Assembly: GCF_017832975.1 (NCBI RefSeq)
Contig: NZ_JAFIBI010000001.1
Span: 2,294,001 to 2,358,000, forward strand
Length of the DNA: 64,000 bases
From: Arthrobacter sp. PvP023
GTDB taxonomy: Bacteria; Actinomycetota; Actinomycetes; Actinomycetales; Micrococcaceae
Direction: 5' to 3'
Shown piece after piece: positions 43,805 through 53,030 of the stretch. Position 1 is the first letter of the stretch; the number at the start of each line of letters is the position of its first letter. The notes beneath the pieces are model-generated. The model saw only the letters and a list, made by a program, of their open reading frames with translations, did no database searches and was not told where the DNA came from. Made by a program: the position numbers and the translations under genes.

Positions 43805-44419
43805 GTGCCTGAAACCGCCGTGAGCAAAGCCGACTTCTGGTTCGACCCCCTGTGCCCCTTCGCCTGGATCACGTCCCGCTGGGTGGGCGAGGTGGAGGAA
43901 GTCCGCGATATCCAAACCGAATGGCACGTGATGAGCCTTGCCGTCCTCAATGAGGGCCGCGAGCTGGACCCGGGATACCGCGAGGCAATGGACAAGGCAT
44001 GGGGCCCGGTCCGCGTCATCATCGCCGCCCGTGAGCAGCACGGTGACCAGGTCATCAAGCCCCTCTACGACGCAATGGGCAGCCTCATTCACGACGGCGG
44101 CGAGAAGGATTTCGGCATCGTGATCAGCAAAGCGCTGGCGGAGTGCGGCCTCCCGGCAGACCTCGCGGCCGAAGCATCCTCAGACGCCTTCGACCCGCAG
44201 CTCCGCGCCAGCCACGAAGAGGGCATCTCCCTCGTGGGGCAGGATGTGGGAACGCCCGTAGTGGCCTTCAACGGCACGGCATTCTTTGGCCCGGTGCTGA
44301 CCCGCATTCCCCGCGGCGAGGAAGCGGGCCGCCTGTGGGACGCCGCGGTGACCCTGGCTTCGTACCCGCATTTCTTCGAGATCAAGCGCAGCCGCACGGA
44401 GCGGCCCGAATTCAACTGA
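43805..44419 (+). CDS. DsbA-like mycothiol-dependent reductase homologue (Rv2466c family)
   Basis: 204 residues, thioredoxin fold with helical insertion. Strong match from memory to the mycobacterial mycothiol-dependent nitroreductase Rv2466c: FWFDPLCPFAWITSRWVGEV, then HVMSLAVLNEGRE, GTPVVAFNGTAFFGPVL and ASYPHFFEIKRSRTE. The active site here is Cys17-Pro-Phe-Ala20, so the resolving cysteine of CPWC is replaced by Ala, implying a monothiol mechanism. GTG 43805 follows GAGGAGA. A hairpin-rich non-coding island follows. Confidence 0.88.
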   Translation: MPETAVSKADFWFDPLCPFAWITSRWVGEVEEVRDIQTEWHVMSLAVLNEGRELDPGYREAMDKAWGPVRVIIAAREQHGDQVIKPLYDAMGSLIHDGGEKDFGIVISKALAECGLPADLAAEASSDAFDPQLRASHEEGISLVGQDVGTPVVAFNGTAFFGPVLTRIPRGEEAGRLWDAAVTLASYPHFFEIKRSRTERPEFN

Positions 44420-44686
44420 CGGTCCCCCTGGCGGCCTCCCGGCGGGGCGTGGGAATTACTGCCTTGTAGTTCTTTCGGCACCCTTGCTAATCCCCCTGGG
44501 TGGGACAACAATAGTTCTTACCCACTTCGAAAGAAGCGGGACACGGAAACCAAAGATTCAGTGACACGCATCTGACGCAGCCTTCGGCAAAGTCAGAAGC
44601 TGGCTACCAGTGACGAGGTAGGAAGACCTGAAATTCCGAGGATTCCGCCAGATTGTCACAGACGTCACGAGACAATCGAAAAAGTC

Positions 44687-44722
44687 GAAGCCCCACCAAC
44701 GGCAAAACGCTGATGGGGCTTC
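44687..44722. repeat. Hairpin copy 1 of GAAGCCCCACCA...TGATGGGGCTTC
   Basis: GAAGCCCCA and TGGGGCTTC form a 9-bp stem with partly degenerate inner stem (CAACG versus CGCTG). It is a near copy of the hairpin 112 bases downstream. Confidence 0.7.
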
Positions 44723-44798
44723 CCCTTTGCCCAAAAACAGGTGAACTGCCCGAAAACAGGGTGAACCGACTTAAAGCAAGGGACTCCGCCAAAGACAG

Positions 44799-44833
44799 AA
44801 GCCCCACCAGCGTTGAACGCTGATGGGGCTTCA
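44799..44833. terminator. Hairpin copy 2, probable valS terminator
   Basis: GAAGCCCCA-C-CAGCGT pairs with ACGCTG-A-TGGGGCTTC, 15 paired bases with one mismatch and a TGA loop, 26 bases beyond the valS stop on the minus strand. Confidence 0.7.
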
Positions 44834-44858
44834 CGTATGTCCGGTAGCCGGTGAACGG

Positions 44859-47480
44859 CTAAGCGCCCGGCGCGTCTTCCGGCTGGGCCAGCACAACGTC
44901 GCTGACGGTGAGTTCTCCCTCGCCCGCCACAAGGGTCAGTTCGCGCGCATTGGAGGCTGCCTTCAGGTCTGCAAGGCCGGCCTTCAGCTGCGTGGTGAGC
45001 GACTCAGTGGCGGTGATCGTCGCGGAGAGCACCTCAGTGCGCTGCTTGACCTTCGCCTCTGACTTGGCCTTGCGGATACCGCTCAGCGCAATCCCCACAG
45101 TCGCGAGCATGGTCGTGTCACCGTCGGACACCTCCAGGGCGGACGGCCACTCGGCACGGTGCACCGAGCCGCTGCGCCACCAGCCCCAGACCTCTTCGGT
45201 GGCGAAGGGCAGGAACGGCGCGAACAGCCGCAGCAGGGTATCGAGGGTGGTGGCCAGGGCTGCCAGCACGGACGCCTGCTCGGCCTCGCCTGCGGCGCCG
45301 TAGGCCCGGTCCTTGATGAGTTCCACGTAGTCGTCCGTGAACTGCCAGAAAAAGCTCTCGCTGATCTGCAGGGCACGGGCGTAGTCGTAGTTCGCGAAGG
45401 CCTTGGTGGCCTGTGCCACGACGTCCGAGAGCTGCGCCAGCACGGCGCGGTCCAGCGGGTTCGTGAGCACCGACAGGTCCGTGGAGACCACCGAGTTTTC
45501 CGTGGCACCGAGGTTCAGGACGAACTTCGAGGCGTTGAGGAGCTTGATGGCCAGGCGGCGGCCGATCTTCATCTGGGCGATCTCGTAGGCGGTGTCCGCC
45601 CCGAGCTTGGCCGAGGCCGCCCAGTAGCGAACGGCGTCCGATCCGTACTCGTTCAGGACGTCGGTCGGGACGATCACGTTGCCCTTGGACTTGGACATCT
45701 TCTTGCGGTCCGGGTCGAGGATCCAGCCCGAGATGGCCGCGTGCTTCCACGGTGCGGTGTTCTGCAGGGCATCGGCGCGCACGGCAGTGGAGAACAGCCA
45801 CGTCCGGATGATGTCGTGGGCCTGCGGGCGCACGTCAAACGGGTAGACCTTGGCGAAGAGGTCCTCATCCGTGCTCCAGCCGCCTACGATCTGCGGCGTC
45901 AGCGAGGACGTGGCCCAGGTGTCGAGGACGTCGGCGTCGCCGGTGAAGCCGCCGGGCTGATCGCGCTGGGCTTCTTCGTACCCGGGGGCGGCGTCAGCGG
46001 CAGGGTCGACCGGGAGCTGTTCGTCGGTCGGCAGGACCGGGGCGTCATAGTCGGGGTTTCCGTCGGCGTCGAGCGGGTACCAGACCGGCACGGGCACGCC
46101 AAAGAAGCGCTGGCGGGACACGAGCCAGTCGCCGTTCAGTCCGGAGATCCAGTTCTCGTAGCGCGAACGCATGAAGGCGGGGTGGAACTCAATCTCATTG
46201 CCGCGGCCGATCAGGCGTTCGCGGCGGTCCTCGTCGCGTCCGCCGTTGCGGATGTACCACTGGCGCGACGTCACCACCTCGAGGGGCTTGTCGCCCTTCT
46301 CGAAGAAGTTGACCGGGTGCATGATCTTCTTGGGCTCGCCGTCGAGGAGTTCGGCAGCAGCGAGCTGCTCGACGACCGCTTCCTTCGCGCTGAAGACCGT
46401 CTTGCCGGCGATCGCTGCAAAGGCCGCCCGCCCTTCGTCGGTGGTGATCCATTCCGGGGTCTCACCGACGATGCGGCCGTCGCGGCCCACAATCGCACGG
46501 GTGGGAAGCTGGAGTTCGCGCCACCATGTCACGTCGGTGAGGTCGCCGAAGGTGCAGACCATGGCGATGCCCGAGCCCTTGTCCGCCTTGGCAAGGTGGT
46601 GGGCCTTAACTTCCACCTCGACACCGAACAGGGGAGAGGTGACCTTCTTGCCGAACAGCGGCTGGTACCGCTCGTCGTCGGGGTTTGCCACCAGGGCGGC
46701 GCAGGCTGCCAGCAGTTCCGGACGGGTGGTCTCAATGTAGAGCTTCTCGCCGTCTTCGGTGAAGAACGGGTAGCGGTAGTAGGCGCCTGCGACCTCGCGG
46801 TCCTCAAGTTCAGCCTGGGCCACGGCCGTGCGGAAGGTGACGTCCCACAACGTGGGGGCCTCGGCCATGTAGGCGTCGCCGGCGGCTAGGTTCGCGAGGA
46901 ACGCACGCTGGGAGATGGCCCGTGACTTGTCATCGATGGTCCGGTAGGTCAGGTCCCAGTCAACGGACAGGCCAAGGGTCTGGAACAGGTTCTCGAAGAC
47001 CTTCTCGTCCTCGACCGCGAGTTCCTCGCACAGCTCGATGAAGTTCCGGCGCGAGATGACATCGAAGTCGCGCTGGTTCTTGGCGGGCTCAGCCGGCGGG
47101 CGGTAGCCGGCGTCGTAGTGGATCGCCGGATCGCAGCGCACACCGTAGTAGTTCTGGACGCGGCGCTCGGTGGGCAGGCCGTTGTCGTCCCAGCCCATCG
47201 GATAAAAGACATTCTTGCCGGTCATGCGCTGGTAGCGCGCCAGGACGTCGGTCTGGGTGTAGGAGAACATGTGCCCCACGTGCAGGGATCCCGACGCGGT
47301 CGGCGGGGGAGTGTCGATCGAGTAGACCTGCTCCCTGGTGGTCTCCCGGTTGAACTTATAGGTCCCTTCGTCAAGCCAGCGCTGCGTCAGGGCAGCTTCC
47401 AACCCCTCCAGGGCGGGCTTATCCGGAACGTTGATAGGGGCGGTGGTGGGCGTGTCTGTACCCTGATTGTCTTCAGCCAT
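44859..47480 (-). CDS. valS: Valyl-tRNA synthetase
   Basis: 873 residues, the actinobacterial length. Class I signature HVGH (67-70) and KMSKSKGN near 592-599; editing-domain and WDDNGLPTERRVQNYYGV segments are present, and a C-terminal coiled coil (SGIRKAKSEAKVKQRTEV) ends the protein. Charges tRNA-Val and hydrolyses mischarged threonine. ATG 47480. No T-box is seen upstream, unlike ileS in this window. Confidence 0.97.
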   Translation of the reverse strand: MAEDNQGTDTPTTAPINVPDKPALEGLEAALTQRWLDEGTYKFNRETTREQVYSIDTPPPTASGSLHVGHMFSYTQTDVLARYQRMTGKNVFYPMGWDDNGLPTERRVQNYYGVRCDPAIHYDAGYRPPAEPAKNQRDFDVISRRNFIELCEELAVEDEKVFENLFQTLGLSVDWDLTYRTIDDKSRAISQRAFLANLAAGDAYMAEAPTLWDVTFRTAVAQAELEDREVAGAYYRYPFFTEDGEKLYIETTRPELLAACAALVANPDDERYQPLFGKKVTSPLFGVEVEVKAHHLAKADKGSGIAMVCTFGDLTDVTWWRELQLPTRAIVGRDGRIVGETPEWITTDEGRAAFAAIAGKTVFSAKEAVVEQLAAAELLDGEPKKIMHPVNFFEKGDKPLEVVTSRQWYIRNGGRDEDRRERLIGRGNEIEFHPAFMRSRYENWISGLNGDWLVSRQRFFGVPVPVWYPLDADGNPDYDAPVLPTDEQLPVDPAADAAPGYEEAQRDQPGGFTGDADVLDTWATSSLTPQIVGGWSTDEDLFAKVYPFDVRPQAHDIIRTWLFSTAVRADALQNTAPWKHAAISGWILDPDRKKMSKSKGNVIVPTDVLNEYGSDAVRYWAASAKLGADTAYEIAQMKIGRRLAIKLLNASKFVLNLGATENSVVSTDLSVLTNPLDRAVLAQLSDVVAQATKAFANYDYARALQISESFFWQFTDDYVELIKDRAYGAAGEAEQASVLAALATTLDTLLRLFAPFLPFATEEVWGWWRSGSVHRAEWPSALEVSDGDTTMLATVGIALSGIRKAKSEAKVKQRTEVLSATITATESLTTQLKAGLADLKAASNARELTLVAGEGELTVSDVVLAQPEDAPGA

Positions 47481-47561
47481 GGAGCAATTGTTTCATGATC
47501 CCCGGCCCCGCCTTGCAGCAGTATCCAGTTAACCCGTGTGCTGCTCGGCTTCCTCCGGCGC

Positions 47562-47567
47562 TAGGGT
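47562..47567 (+). promoter_or_regulatory. -10 hexamer of the SDR gene, leaderless spacing
   Basis: TAGGGT, six bases before ATG 47574. Confidence 0.5.
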
Positions 47568-47573
47568 GGTGCC

Positions 47574-48335
47574 ATGACTGAGGAAATGCGCACGAAAGCA
47601 GCAGTAGTTACAGGAGCAAGCACAGGCATCGGCGAGGCCACCGTCCGCGCGTTGCGGGCCGAAGGGTGGACTGTTTTTGCCGTCGCGCGCCGGGCTGACC
47701 GGCTCGCCGCACTCGCCGAAGCCACCGGGGCCACAGCGATTCCGGCGAACATCGTCGACGACGCTGACGTGGAACGCCTCCTCGCCGAGGTGACGCAGGC
47801 CGGCGGGATTGACACCCTCATCAACATCGCCGGCGGTGCGCGGGGCGCGGACCGGATCGCGGATGCCAAAACCGAGGACTGGGAATGGATGTTTGACGTG
47901 AACGTCCTGGGCACCATGAAACTGACCCGTGCCTTCCTTCCGATGCTCCGGGCCTGCGGGGAAGGAACAGTCCTGAACCTGACTTCGACGGCGGGACTCT
48001 CCGCCTACGAGGGCGGCGCCGGCTACAACGCTGCCAAGTTCGCCCAGCACGCCATGACCGGAGCACTGCGGCTGGAAGAAGTGGAAAACAACCTCCGTGT
48101 CATCGAAGTGGCCCCGGGCCTGGTACAGACAGAGGAGTTCGCCCTCAACAGGCTGGGCGACGAGGAGGCTGCAGGGAAGGTGTACCAGGGCGTCGAGAAG
48201 CCGCTCACGGCCGGGGATGTGGCCGATGTGGTCCGCTACGCTGTCACGGCGCCGCACCACGTCAACCTTGACCAGATCGTGATCCGGCCCGTGGCGCAGG
48301 CTGCCAACTATAAGCTCATCCGCAAGCAGGGCTGA
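47574..48335 (+). CDS. Short-chain dehydrogenase/reductase
   Basis: 253 residues, classical SDR close to the YdfG/serine-3-dehydrogenase group. NADP-binding TGASTGIG (13-20), NIAGGARG, catalytic Ser in LNLTSTAGL and Tyr-x3-Lys in GYNAAKFAQ near 150; PGLVQTEEF is the family PG motif. Probably reduces or oxidises a hydroxy acid or aldehyde. TAGGGT six bases before ATG 47574 suggests a leaderless mRNA. Eight bases separate its stop from that of the convergent EEP gene. Confidence 0.9.
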   Translation: MTEEMRTKAAVVTGASTGIGEATVRALRAEGWTVFAVARRADRLAALAEATGATAIPANIVDDADVERLLAEVTQAGGIDTLINIAGGARGADRIADAKTEDWEWMFDVNVLGTMKLTRAFLPMLRACGEGTVLNLTSTAGLSAYEGGAGYNAAKFAQHAMTGALRLEEVENNLRVIEVAPGLVQTEEFALNRLGDEEAAGKVYQGVEKPLTAGDVADVVRYAVTAPHHVNLDQIVIRPVAQAANYKLIRKQG

Positions 48336-48343
48336 GCCGGGGA

Positions 48344-49369
48344 CTATCCGCCCGCCGGCAGGCTCAGCGTCGCCAGCACACCGGCGTGATCGGTTCCGGG
48401 TACGCGGTGGACCGCGTAGCCGGAAGCGGCGATGCCGGAGCTGGTCACCAGGTGGTCGATGGCAATGCCGGGCAGCCGGTGACCCTCCATCGGCCAGGTG
48501 GGCACCAGCCGCATGCCGGCGGCTGTTCCCACATCGACCATCTTCCGGCCGTCCGGCCCGGCGCCAAGCAGCGCGCGGAACTCGGCGTGATCGTACGTGG
48601 CGTTGAAATCACCGATCAGCAGCCGGTTGCCCGGCCGCGCGGACAGGCGGGCGAGGGCAGCCAGGTCGCTGCGCCACTGGTCCACACGCACGTCCACCGG
48701 CGGAAGCGCGTGGACGTTCGTCACCTCCAGGACCGCCGGCGCTCCCGTACCTTCCACCGTGAGCCTGACGATCGGCATATGGAACGGGGTGTCAGGCAGG
48801 ACGCCAACCGCTTCCAGGCGGTGGGCCGAGTAGATGGCGCTGCCGGCGCCGTCGTCCGTTGGAGAGCTGATCCTGTTGGGCAGCAGGCCGGCCAGCCCGG
48901 CAGCGGCCAGCCCGTCCTCAAGCGCCTGCGAATGCTCCTGCACCGTCAGCAGCCCCACGCCGTTCTCCCGGACCAGCCGCACAATGCCGGCCGCCTCCGC
49001 CTGGCCAAACTCCGAATTGATGCTCATCGCCGTCAGCTTCGCCGCGGGCGCTCCGGCCTCCGTGATGCTCCGGCCGTGGTCCAGCGGGAACAGCCAGAAG
49101 AGCTGGACGGCCGCGAGGGCTGCCGTCATCCAGACGAGAAAACGGCGCCGCCCCGGGATTGCGAGGAGCACTGCGGCGCCGGCCGGCACCACCAGCCATG
49201 GAGTGAAGGACTGGAGCTGGACGGCCAGGGTGGGCCATTCCGCCGGGACGGCGCGGACCACAGAGAGGACCGCAACCGGCAGGGTCAACAGCACGGCGGG
49301 CACCGCCCACACGGCGGACCAGCGGCTACGTGGCCGGACTCCGGCAGCGGCCGGGGCAGTGAAAGTCAT
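48344..49369 (-). CDS. Membrane-anchored endonuclease/exonuclease/phosphatase (EEP) protein
   Basis: 341 residues. Three N-terminal hydrophobic segments, then an EEP domain outside the membrane: MSINSEFGQAEA (Asn), LTVQEHSQALEDG (metal Glu), VTNVHALPP, LLIGDFNATYDH (Asp, Asn) and DHLVTS with PGTDHAGVLATL (His). Homologues are DNase I-like or lipid phosphatases; substrate unknown. ATG 49369 is chosen because TAGACT lies seven bases before it and the longer frame overlaps the ileS promoter region. Confidence 0.85.
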   Translation of the reverse strand: MTFTAPAAAGVRPRSRWSAVWAVPAVLLTLPVAVLSVVRAVPAEWPTLAVQLQSFTPWLVVPAGAAVLLAIPGRRRFLVWMTAALAAVQLFWLFPLDHGRSITEAGAPAAKLTAMSINSEFGQAEAAGIVRLVRENGVGLLTVQEHSQALEDGLAAAGLAGLLPNRISSPTDDGAGSAIYSAHRLEAVGVLPDTPFHMPIVRLTVEGTGAPAVLEVTNVHALPPVDVRVDQWRSDLAALARLSARPGNRLLIGDFNATYDHAEFRALLGAGPDGRKMVDVGTAAGMRLVPTWPMEGHRLPGIAIDHLVTSSGIAASGYAVHRVPGTDHAGVLATLSLPAGG

Positions 49370-49376
49370 ACGCCCG

Positions 49377-49382
49377 AGTCTA
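49377..49382 (-). promoter_or_regulatory. -10 hexamer of the EEP gene, leaderless spacing
   Basis: TAGACT on the minus strand, seven bases before ATG 49369. Confidence 0.5.
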
Positions 49383-49421
49383 GGCACGCCCCCGGTTACG
49401 GAAGAACACTGCAACTCCGGG

Positions 49422-49427
49422 TAGAAT
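49422..49427 (+). promoter_or_regulatory. Candidate -10 of ileS
   Basis: TAGAAT at the head of the T-box leader; transcription would start near 49434. The -35 is not clear. Confidence 0.5.
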
Positions 49428-49433
49428 CGAGTA

Positions 49434-49692
49434 TCAGCTTCGACCCGGCCATCACCGGTGAGCTTCCGGAAGAACCTTCGGACCCCTGCCAGCGCAGGAA
49501 CCCGGAGCAGTAGAACCGGACGGGTAAGCCCGTCACAGCAGCAATGAGCGGCCGACGCCGGTGCTCTCCCTCAACGGGGGTCCGGCGACGGTAAGTGAGG
49601 TGGTACCGCGGTGCCGGTGCTGTTGCAGAACAGCGTACGGGCCGTCCTCGCATCCTGAATGATCCACTTGTTCACTAGCTCAACCCAGGATG
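49434..49692 (+). promoter_or_regulatory. Translational T-box riboswitch of ileS
   Basis: The conserved T-box GAGGTGGTACCGCGGT is at 49597-49612. An Ile specifier ATC (49451-49453) lies in the short stem I region GGCCATCACCGGTGAGC, as in the ultrashort actinobacterial ileS class. Downstream, CATCCTG (49651-49657) is the exact complement of CAGGATG (49686-49692), which contains the ileS ribosome-binding site, giving a sequestering helix instead of a terminator. Uncharged tRNA-Ile binding should free the site and raise ileS translation. Confidence 0.92.
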
Positions 49693-49697
49693 TCGAG

Positions 49698-52600
49698 ATG
49701 ACCTATTACCCCAAGGCGTCAGCCGCACCGTCAGGCACCAGCAGCGTTTCCGCCTCTGTGAAGTTCCCGGAGATCGAAGAGCGCATCCTCAAGTACTGGG
49801 ACCAGGACGGCACCTTCCAAGCGAGCATCGACCAGCGCGAAGCGGGCAAAGACGGGTCCAACGAATTCGTCTTCTACGACGGCCCGCCCTTCGCCAACGG
49901 CCTGCCGCACTACGGCCACCTGCTGACCGGCTATGCCAAGGACCTGGTGGGCCGTTACCAGACCCAGCGGGGCCGCCGCGTCGAGCGCCGCTTCGGCTGG
50001 GACACCCACGGGCTCCCCGCCGAACTGGAAGCAATGAAGCAGCTGGGCATGACGGACAAGACCCAGATCGAGGCCATGGGCATTGACAAGTTCAACGACG
50101 CCTGCCGCGCTTCCGTGATGAAGTACGCGGACGAGTGGAAGAGCTACGTCACCCGCCAGGCCCGCTGGGTGGACTTCGAAAACGACTACAAGACGCTCAA
50201 TGTCGAGTACATGGAGTCAGTGCTCTGGGCCTTCAAGCAGCTGCACGAAAAGGGCCTGACCTACAACGGCTACCGCGTCCTGCCGTACTGCTGGAAGGAC
50301 GAGACCCCGCTGTCCAACCATGAACTGCGCATGGATGACGACGTCTACAAGAACCGCCAGGACCAGACCGTCACGGTCACCTTCCCCATCACGGCGGGGG
50401 AGTCGGAACTGTCCCGGCAGCTTGCCGGAGTCCAGGCGCTCGCCTGGACCACCACGCCGTGGACACTGCCCACCAACCTGGCGCTCGCCGTCGGGCCGTC
50501 CATCACCTATGCGGTGCTTCCGGCCGGACCCAACGGCATCAAAGCGGCGTCCCCGGATGCCCCGGTCGGAGGCAGCTTCCTGCTCGCCGCAGACCTGCTG
50601 GGCGCTTACGCGAAGGACCTTGGCTATGGCGACGGCACCGCCGGCGTTGAGGAGGCGGAAGCCGCGGTCACCGCCACGTACACGGGCGCCGAACTCGCCG
50701 GCCTGGCATACCAGCCGCTCTGGAACGACTTCAGCGATACCGAAAAGTACGGCACCGAGAACGCCTGGCGCTTCCTGGTGGCGGACTACGTCACCACCAC
50801 CGACGGCACCGGCATCGTCCACCAGGCACCCGCCTACGGTGAGGACGACCAGAAGGTCTGTGAAGAGGCCGGCATTCCCGTGGTGCTGTCCGTGGACGAG
50901 GGCGCCAAGTTCCTGCCGCTCTTCTCACACGGCGACCTGCACGACATCGTTGGCCTGCAGGTGTTCGAGGCCAACAAGCCCATCACCCAGGTGCTGCGTG
51001 CCCAGGGCCGCCTGGTCCGCCAGGCCAGCTACGAGCACAGCTACCCGCACTGCTGGCGCTGCCGCAACCCACTGATCTACCGGGCGGTGTCTTCCTGGTA
51101 CGTCGAGGTCACCAAGTTCAAGGACCGCATGTCCGAACTGAACCAGGAGATCAACTGGATCCCCGGCAACGTCAAGGACGGCCAGTTCGGCAAGTGGCTG
51201 GCCAACGCCCGCGACTGGTCCATCAGCCGCAACCGCTACTGGGGCAGCCCCATCCCGGTGTGGCAGTCCAGCGACCCCGAATACCCGCGCACCGACGTCT
51301 ACGGCTCGCTCGCCGAGATCGAAGCAGACTTCGGCCGGCTGCCGCTGAACAAGGACGGGCAGGTTGACCTGCACCGGCCGTTCATCGACGAACTGACACG
51401 CCCGAACCCGGATGATCCCCGCACGCAGGAAGAAGGCCAGTCCGTCATGCGCCGCGTCGAGGACGTCCTGGACGTCTGGTTCGACTCCGGCTCCATGCCC
51501 TACGGCCAGGTCCACTACCCGTTCCAGAACGAGGAATGGTTCGACACCCACAACCCGGCTGATTTCATCGTCGAGTACATCGGCCAGACCCGCGGCTGGT
51601 TCTACATGCTGCACATCCTGTCCACCGCGCTGTTCGACCGGCCTGCCTTCCGCAACGTCATCAGCCACGGCATCGTGCTGGGCTCGGACGGGCAGAAGAT
51701 GTCCAAGAGCCTGCGCAACTACCCGGACGTCTCCGAGGTCCTGGACCGCGACGGCTCCGACGCCATGCGCTGGTTCCTGATGTCCAGCCCGATCCTGCGC
51801 GGCGGCAACCTGGTGGTCACCGAGCAGGGTATCCGCGACGGCGTCCGCCAGGTCATCCTGCCGCTGTGGAACGTGTACAGCTTCTTCACGCTGTACACGA
51901 ACGCGGCAGCCGGCGGTGCCGGCTATGATGCCAAGCTGCGCTATGACGGCTACGCTGACACCCTGGACCAGTACCTGATGGCCAACACCGGGGACCTGGT
52001 CCGGAACATGACCGCGCAGCTGGACAGCTACGACATCTCCGGCGCCTGCGACGAACTGCGCAGCTACCTGGACATGCTCACCAACTGGTACGTCCGCCGC
52101 AGCCGCCAGCGCTTCTTCGACGAGAGCGTTGACGCCTTCGATGCGCTATACACCGCGCTGGAAACCGTCTCCCGCGTGGCGGCATCCCTGTTGCCGCTGG
52201 TTTCCGAAGAGATCTGGCGCGGCCTCACCGGCGGGCGCTCCGTGCACCTGGCCGACTGGCCGGACGCCGGGCTATTCCCTGCCAACGCTTCCCTGGTGGA
52301 AGCAATGGATCGCGTCCAGCAGATCTGCTCCACCGGATCTTCGCTGCGCAAGGCCGCCAACCTGCGCGTGCGGCTGCCGCTGCAGGAGCTCACCGTCGTG
52401 GCACCCGGCGCGGACGCGTTGGAAGGCTTCGCCGCCGTCATCGCCGATGAACTGAACCTGCGTTCCGTCCGCCTGCTCGACGCCGACAGCGCCTCCCCGG
52501 AGGAGTTCGGCATCGAACAGAAGCTCGTGGTCAACGCCCGGGCAGCGGGCCCGCGCCTGGGGAAGAACGTCCAGCAGGCCATCAAGGGCTCCAAATCCGG

Positions 52601-53027
52601 CGACTGGTCTGTTTCGGAAGCTGGCGTGGTGACGGCGGGCGGGCTCGAGCTGGAGCCGCAGGAGTACACACTGGAGACGGTAGTGGCAGAAGCCGCGGAA
52701 GGAGAAGGATCCCGCGCGGCGGCGGTCCTGCCCGGCGGCGGTTTCGTGGTCCTCAACACCGAGGTCACCCCGGAACTGGAAGCCGAGGGTGCCGCCCGCG
52801 ACATGGTCCGCGCCATCCAGCAGGCCCGCAAGGACGCCGGACTCAACGTAAGCGACCGGATCCACACCACTGTTACCGCGAAGCAGGACGTCGTCGATGC
52901 TTTGCTGGCGAACGCGGAGCTCGTCAAGACCGAAACACTGACGGTAAAGCTGGACACCGTCCCGGCCTATATCAATGAACCGCAGGTCAGTGTTGTCAAG
53001 ACCGCGGCAGAAAAAGTAGAGGCCTAA
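49698..53027 (+). CDS. ileS: Isoleucyl-tRNA synthetase
   Basis: 1109 residues, the long eukaryote-like type common in actinobacteria. Class I HYGH (71-74), KMSKS near 667-671, editing domain with [12 protein letters not shown], and C-terminal anticodon-binding region. Charges tRNA-Ile. ATG 49698 has AGGA seven bases upstream inside the T-box sequester helix; the longer frame from 49659 would start within the leader. First gene of a run with folC, DUF4233 and ndk. Confidence 0.97.
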   Translation: MTYYPKASAAPSGTSSVSASVKFPEIEERILKYWDQDGTFQASIDQREAGKDGSNEFVFYDGPPFANGLPHYGHLLTGYAKDLVGRYQTQRGRRVERRFGWDTHGLPAELEAMKQLGMTDKTQIEAMGIDKFNDACRASVMKYADEWKSYVTRQARWVDFENDYKTLNVEYMESVLWAFKQLHEKGLTYNGYRVLPYCWKDETPLSNHELRMDDDVYKNRQDQTVTVTFPITAGESELSRQLAGVQALAWTTTPWTLPTNLALAVGPSITYAVLPAGPNGIKAASPDAPVGGSFLLAADLLGAYAKDLGYGDGTAGVEEAEAAVTATYTGAELAGLAYQPLWNDFSDTEKYGTENAWRFLVADYVTTTDGTGIVHQAPAYGEDDQKVCEEAGIPVVLSVDEGAKFLPLFSHGDLHDIVGLQVFEANKPITQVLRAQGRLVRQASYEHSYPHCWRCRNPLIYRAVSSWYVEVTKFKDRMSELNQEINWIPGNVKDGQFGKWLANARDWSISRNRYWGSPIPVWQSSDPEYPRTDVYGSLAEIEADFGRLPLNKDGQVDLHRPFIDELTRPNPDDPRTQEEGQSVMRRVEDVLDVWFDSGSMPYGQVHYPFQNEEWFDTHNPADFIVEYIGQTRGWFYMLHILSTALFDRPAFRNVISHGIVLGSDGQKMSKSLRNYPDVSEVLDRDGSDAMRWFLMSSPILRGGNLVVTEQGIRDGVRQVILPLWNVYSFFTLYTNAAAGGAGYDAKLRYDGYADTLDQYLMANTGDLVRNMTAQLDSYDISGACDELRSYLDMLTNWYVRRSRQRFFDESVDAFDALYTALETVSRVAASLLPLVSEEIWRGLTGGRSVHLADWPDAGLFPANASLVEAMDRVQQICSTGSSLRKAANLRVRLPLQELTVVAPGADALEGFAAVIADELNLRSVRLLDADSASPEEFGIEQKLVVNARAAGPRLGKNVQQAIKGSKSGDWSVSEAGVVTAGGLELEPQEYTLETVVAEAAEGEGSRAAAVLPGGGFVVLNTEVTPELEAEGAARDMVRAIQQARKDAGLNVSDRIHTTVTAKQDVVDALLANAELVKTETLTVKLDTVPAYINEPQVSVVKTAAEKVEA

Positions 53028-53030
53028 GCA

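Larger units (their letters stand above)
44420..44858. other. ORF-free, hairpin-rich intergenic island
   Basis: Between convergent genes and lower in G+C than its surroundings (125 of 240 bases at 44461-44700 by hand count). Hairpins in order: TTCTTTCG/CGAAAGAA (44470-44535) with nested GTGGG/CCCAC; CTGAC/GTCAG (44572-44596); CTACC/GGTAG; GATTGTC/GACAATC (44651-44677); and two copies of GAAGCCCCA/TGGGGCTTC. On the minus strand two tandem copies of about 19 bases reading GTTCACC-TGTTTT-GGGCA lie between the last two hairpins. No credible protein. Confidence 0.6.

Noticed and set aside
44604..44834. 76-codon minus-strand frame in the valS-proximal island
   Set aside because: It runs through both duplicated hairpins and the tandem repeats, has no ribosome-binding site, and its sequence looks like translated repeat.
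45159..46889. 576-codon open frame antisense to valS
   Set aside because: Antisense shadow of an intact synthetase gene without family motifs.
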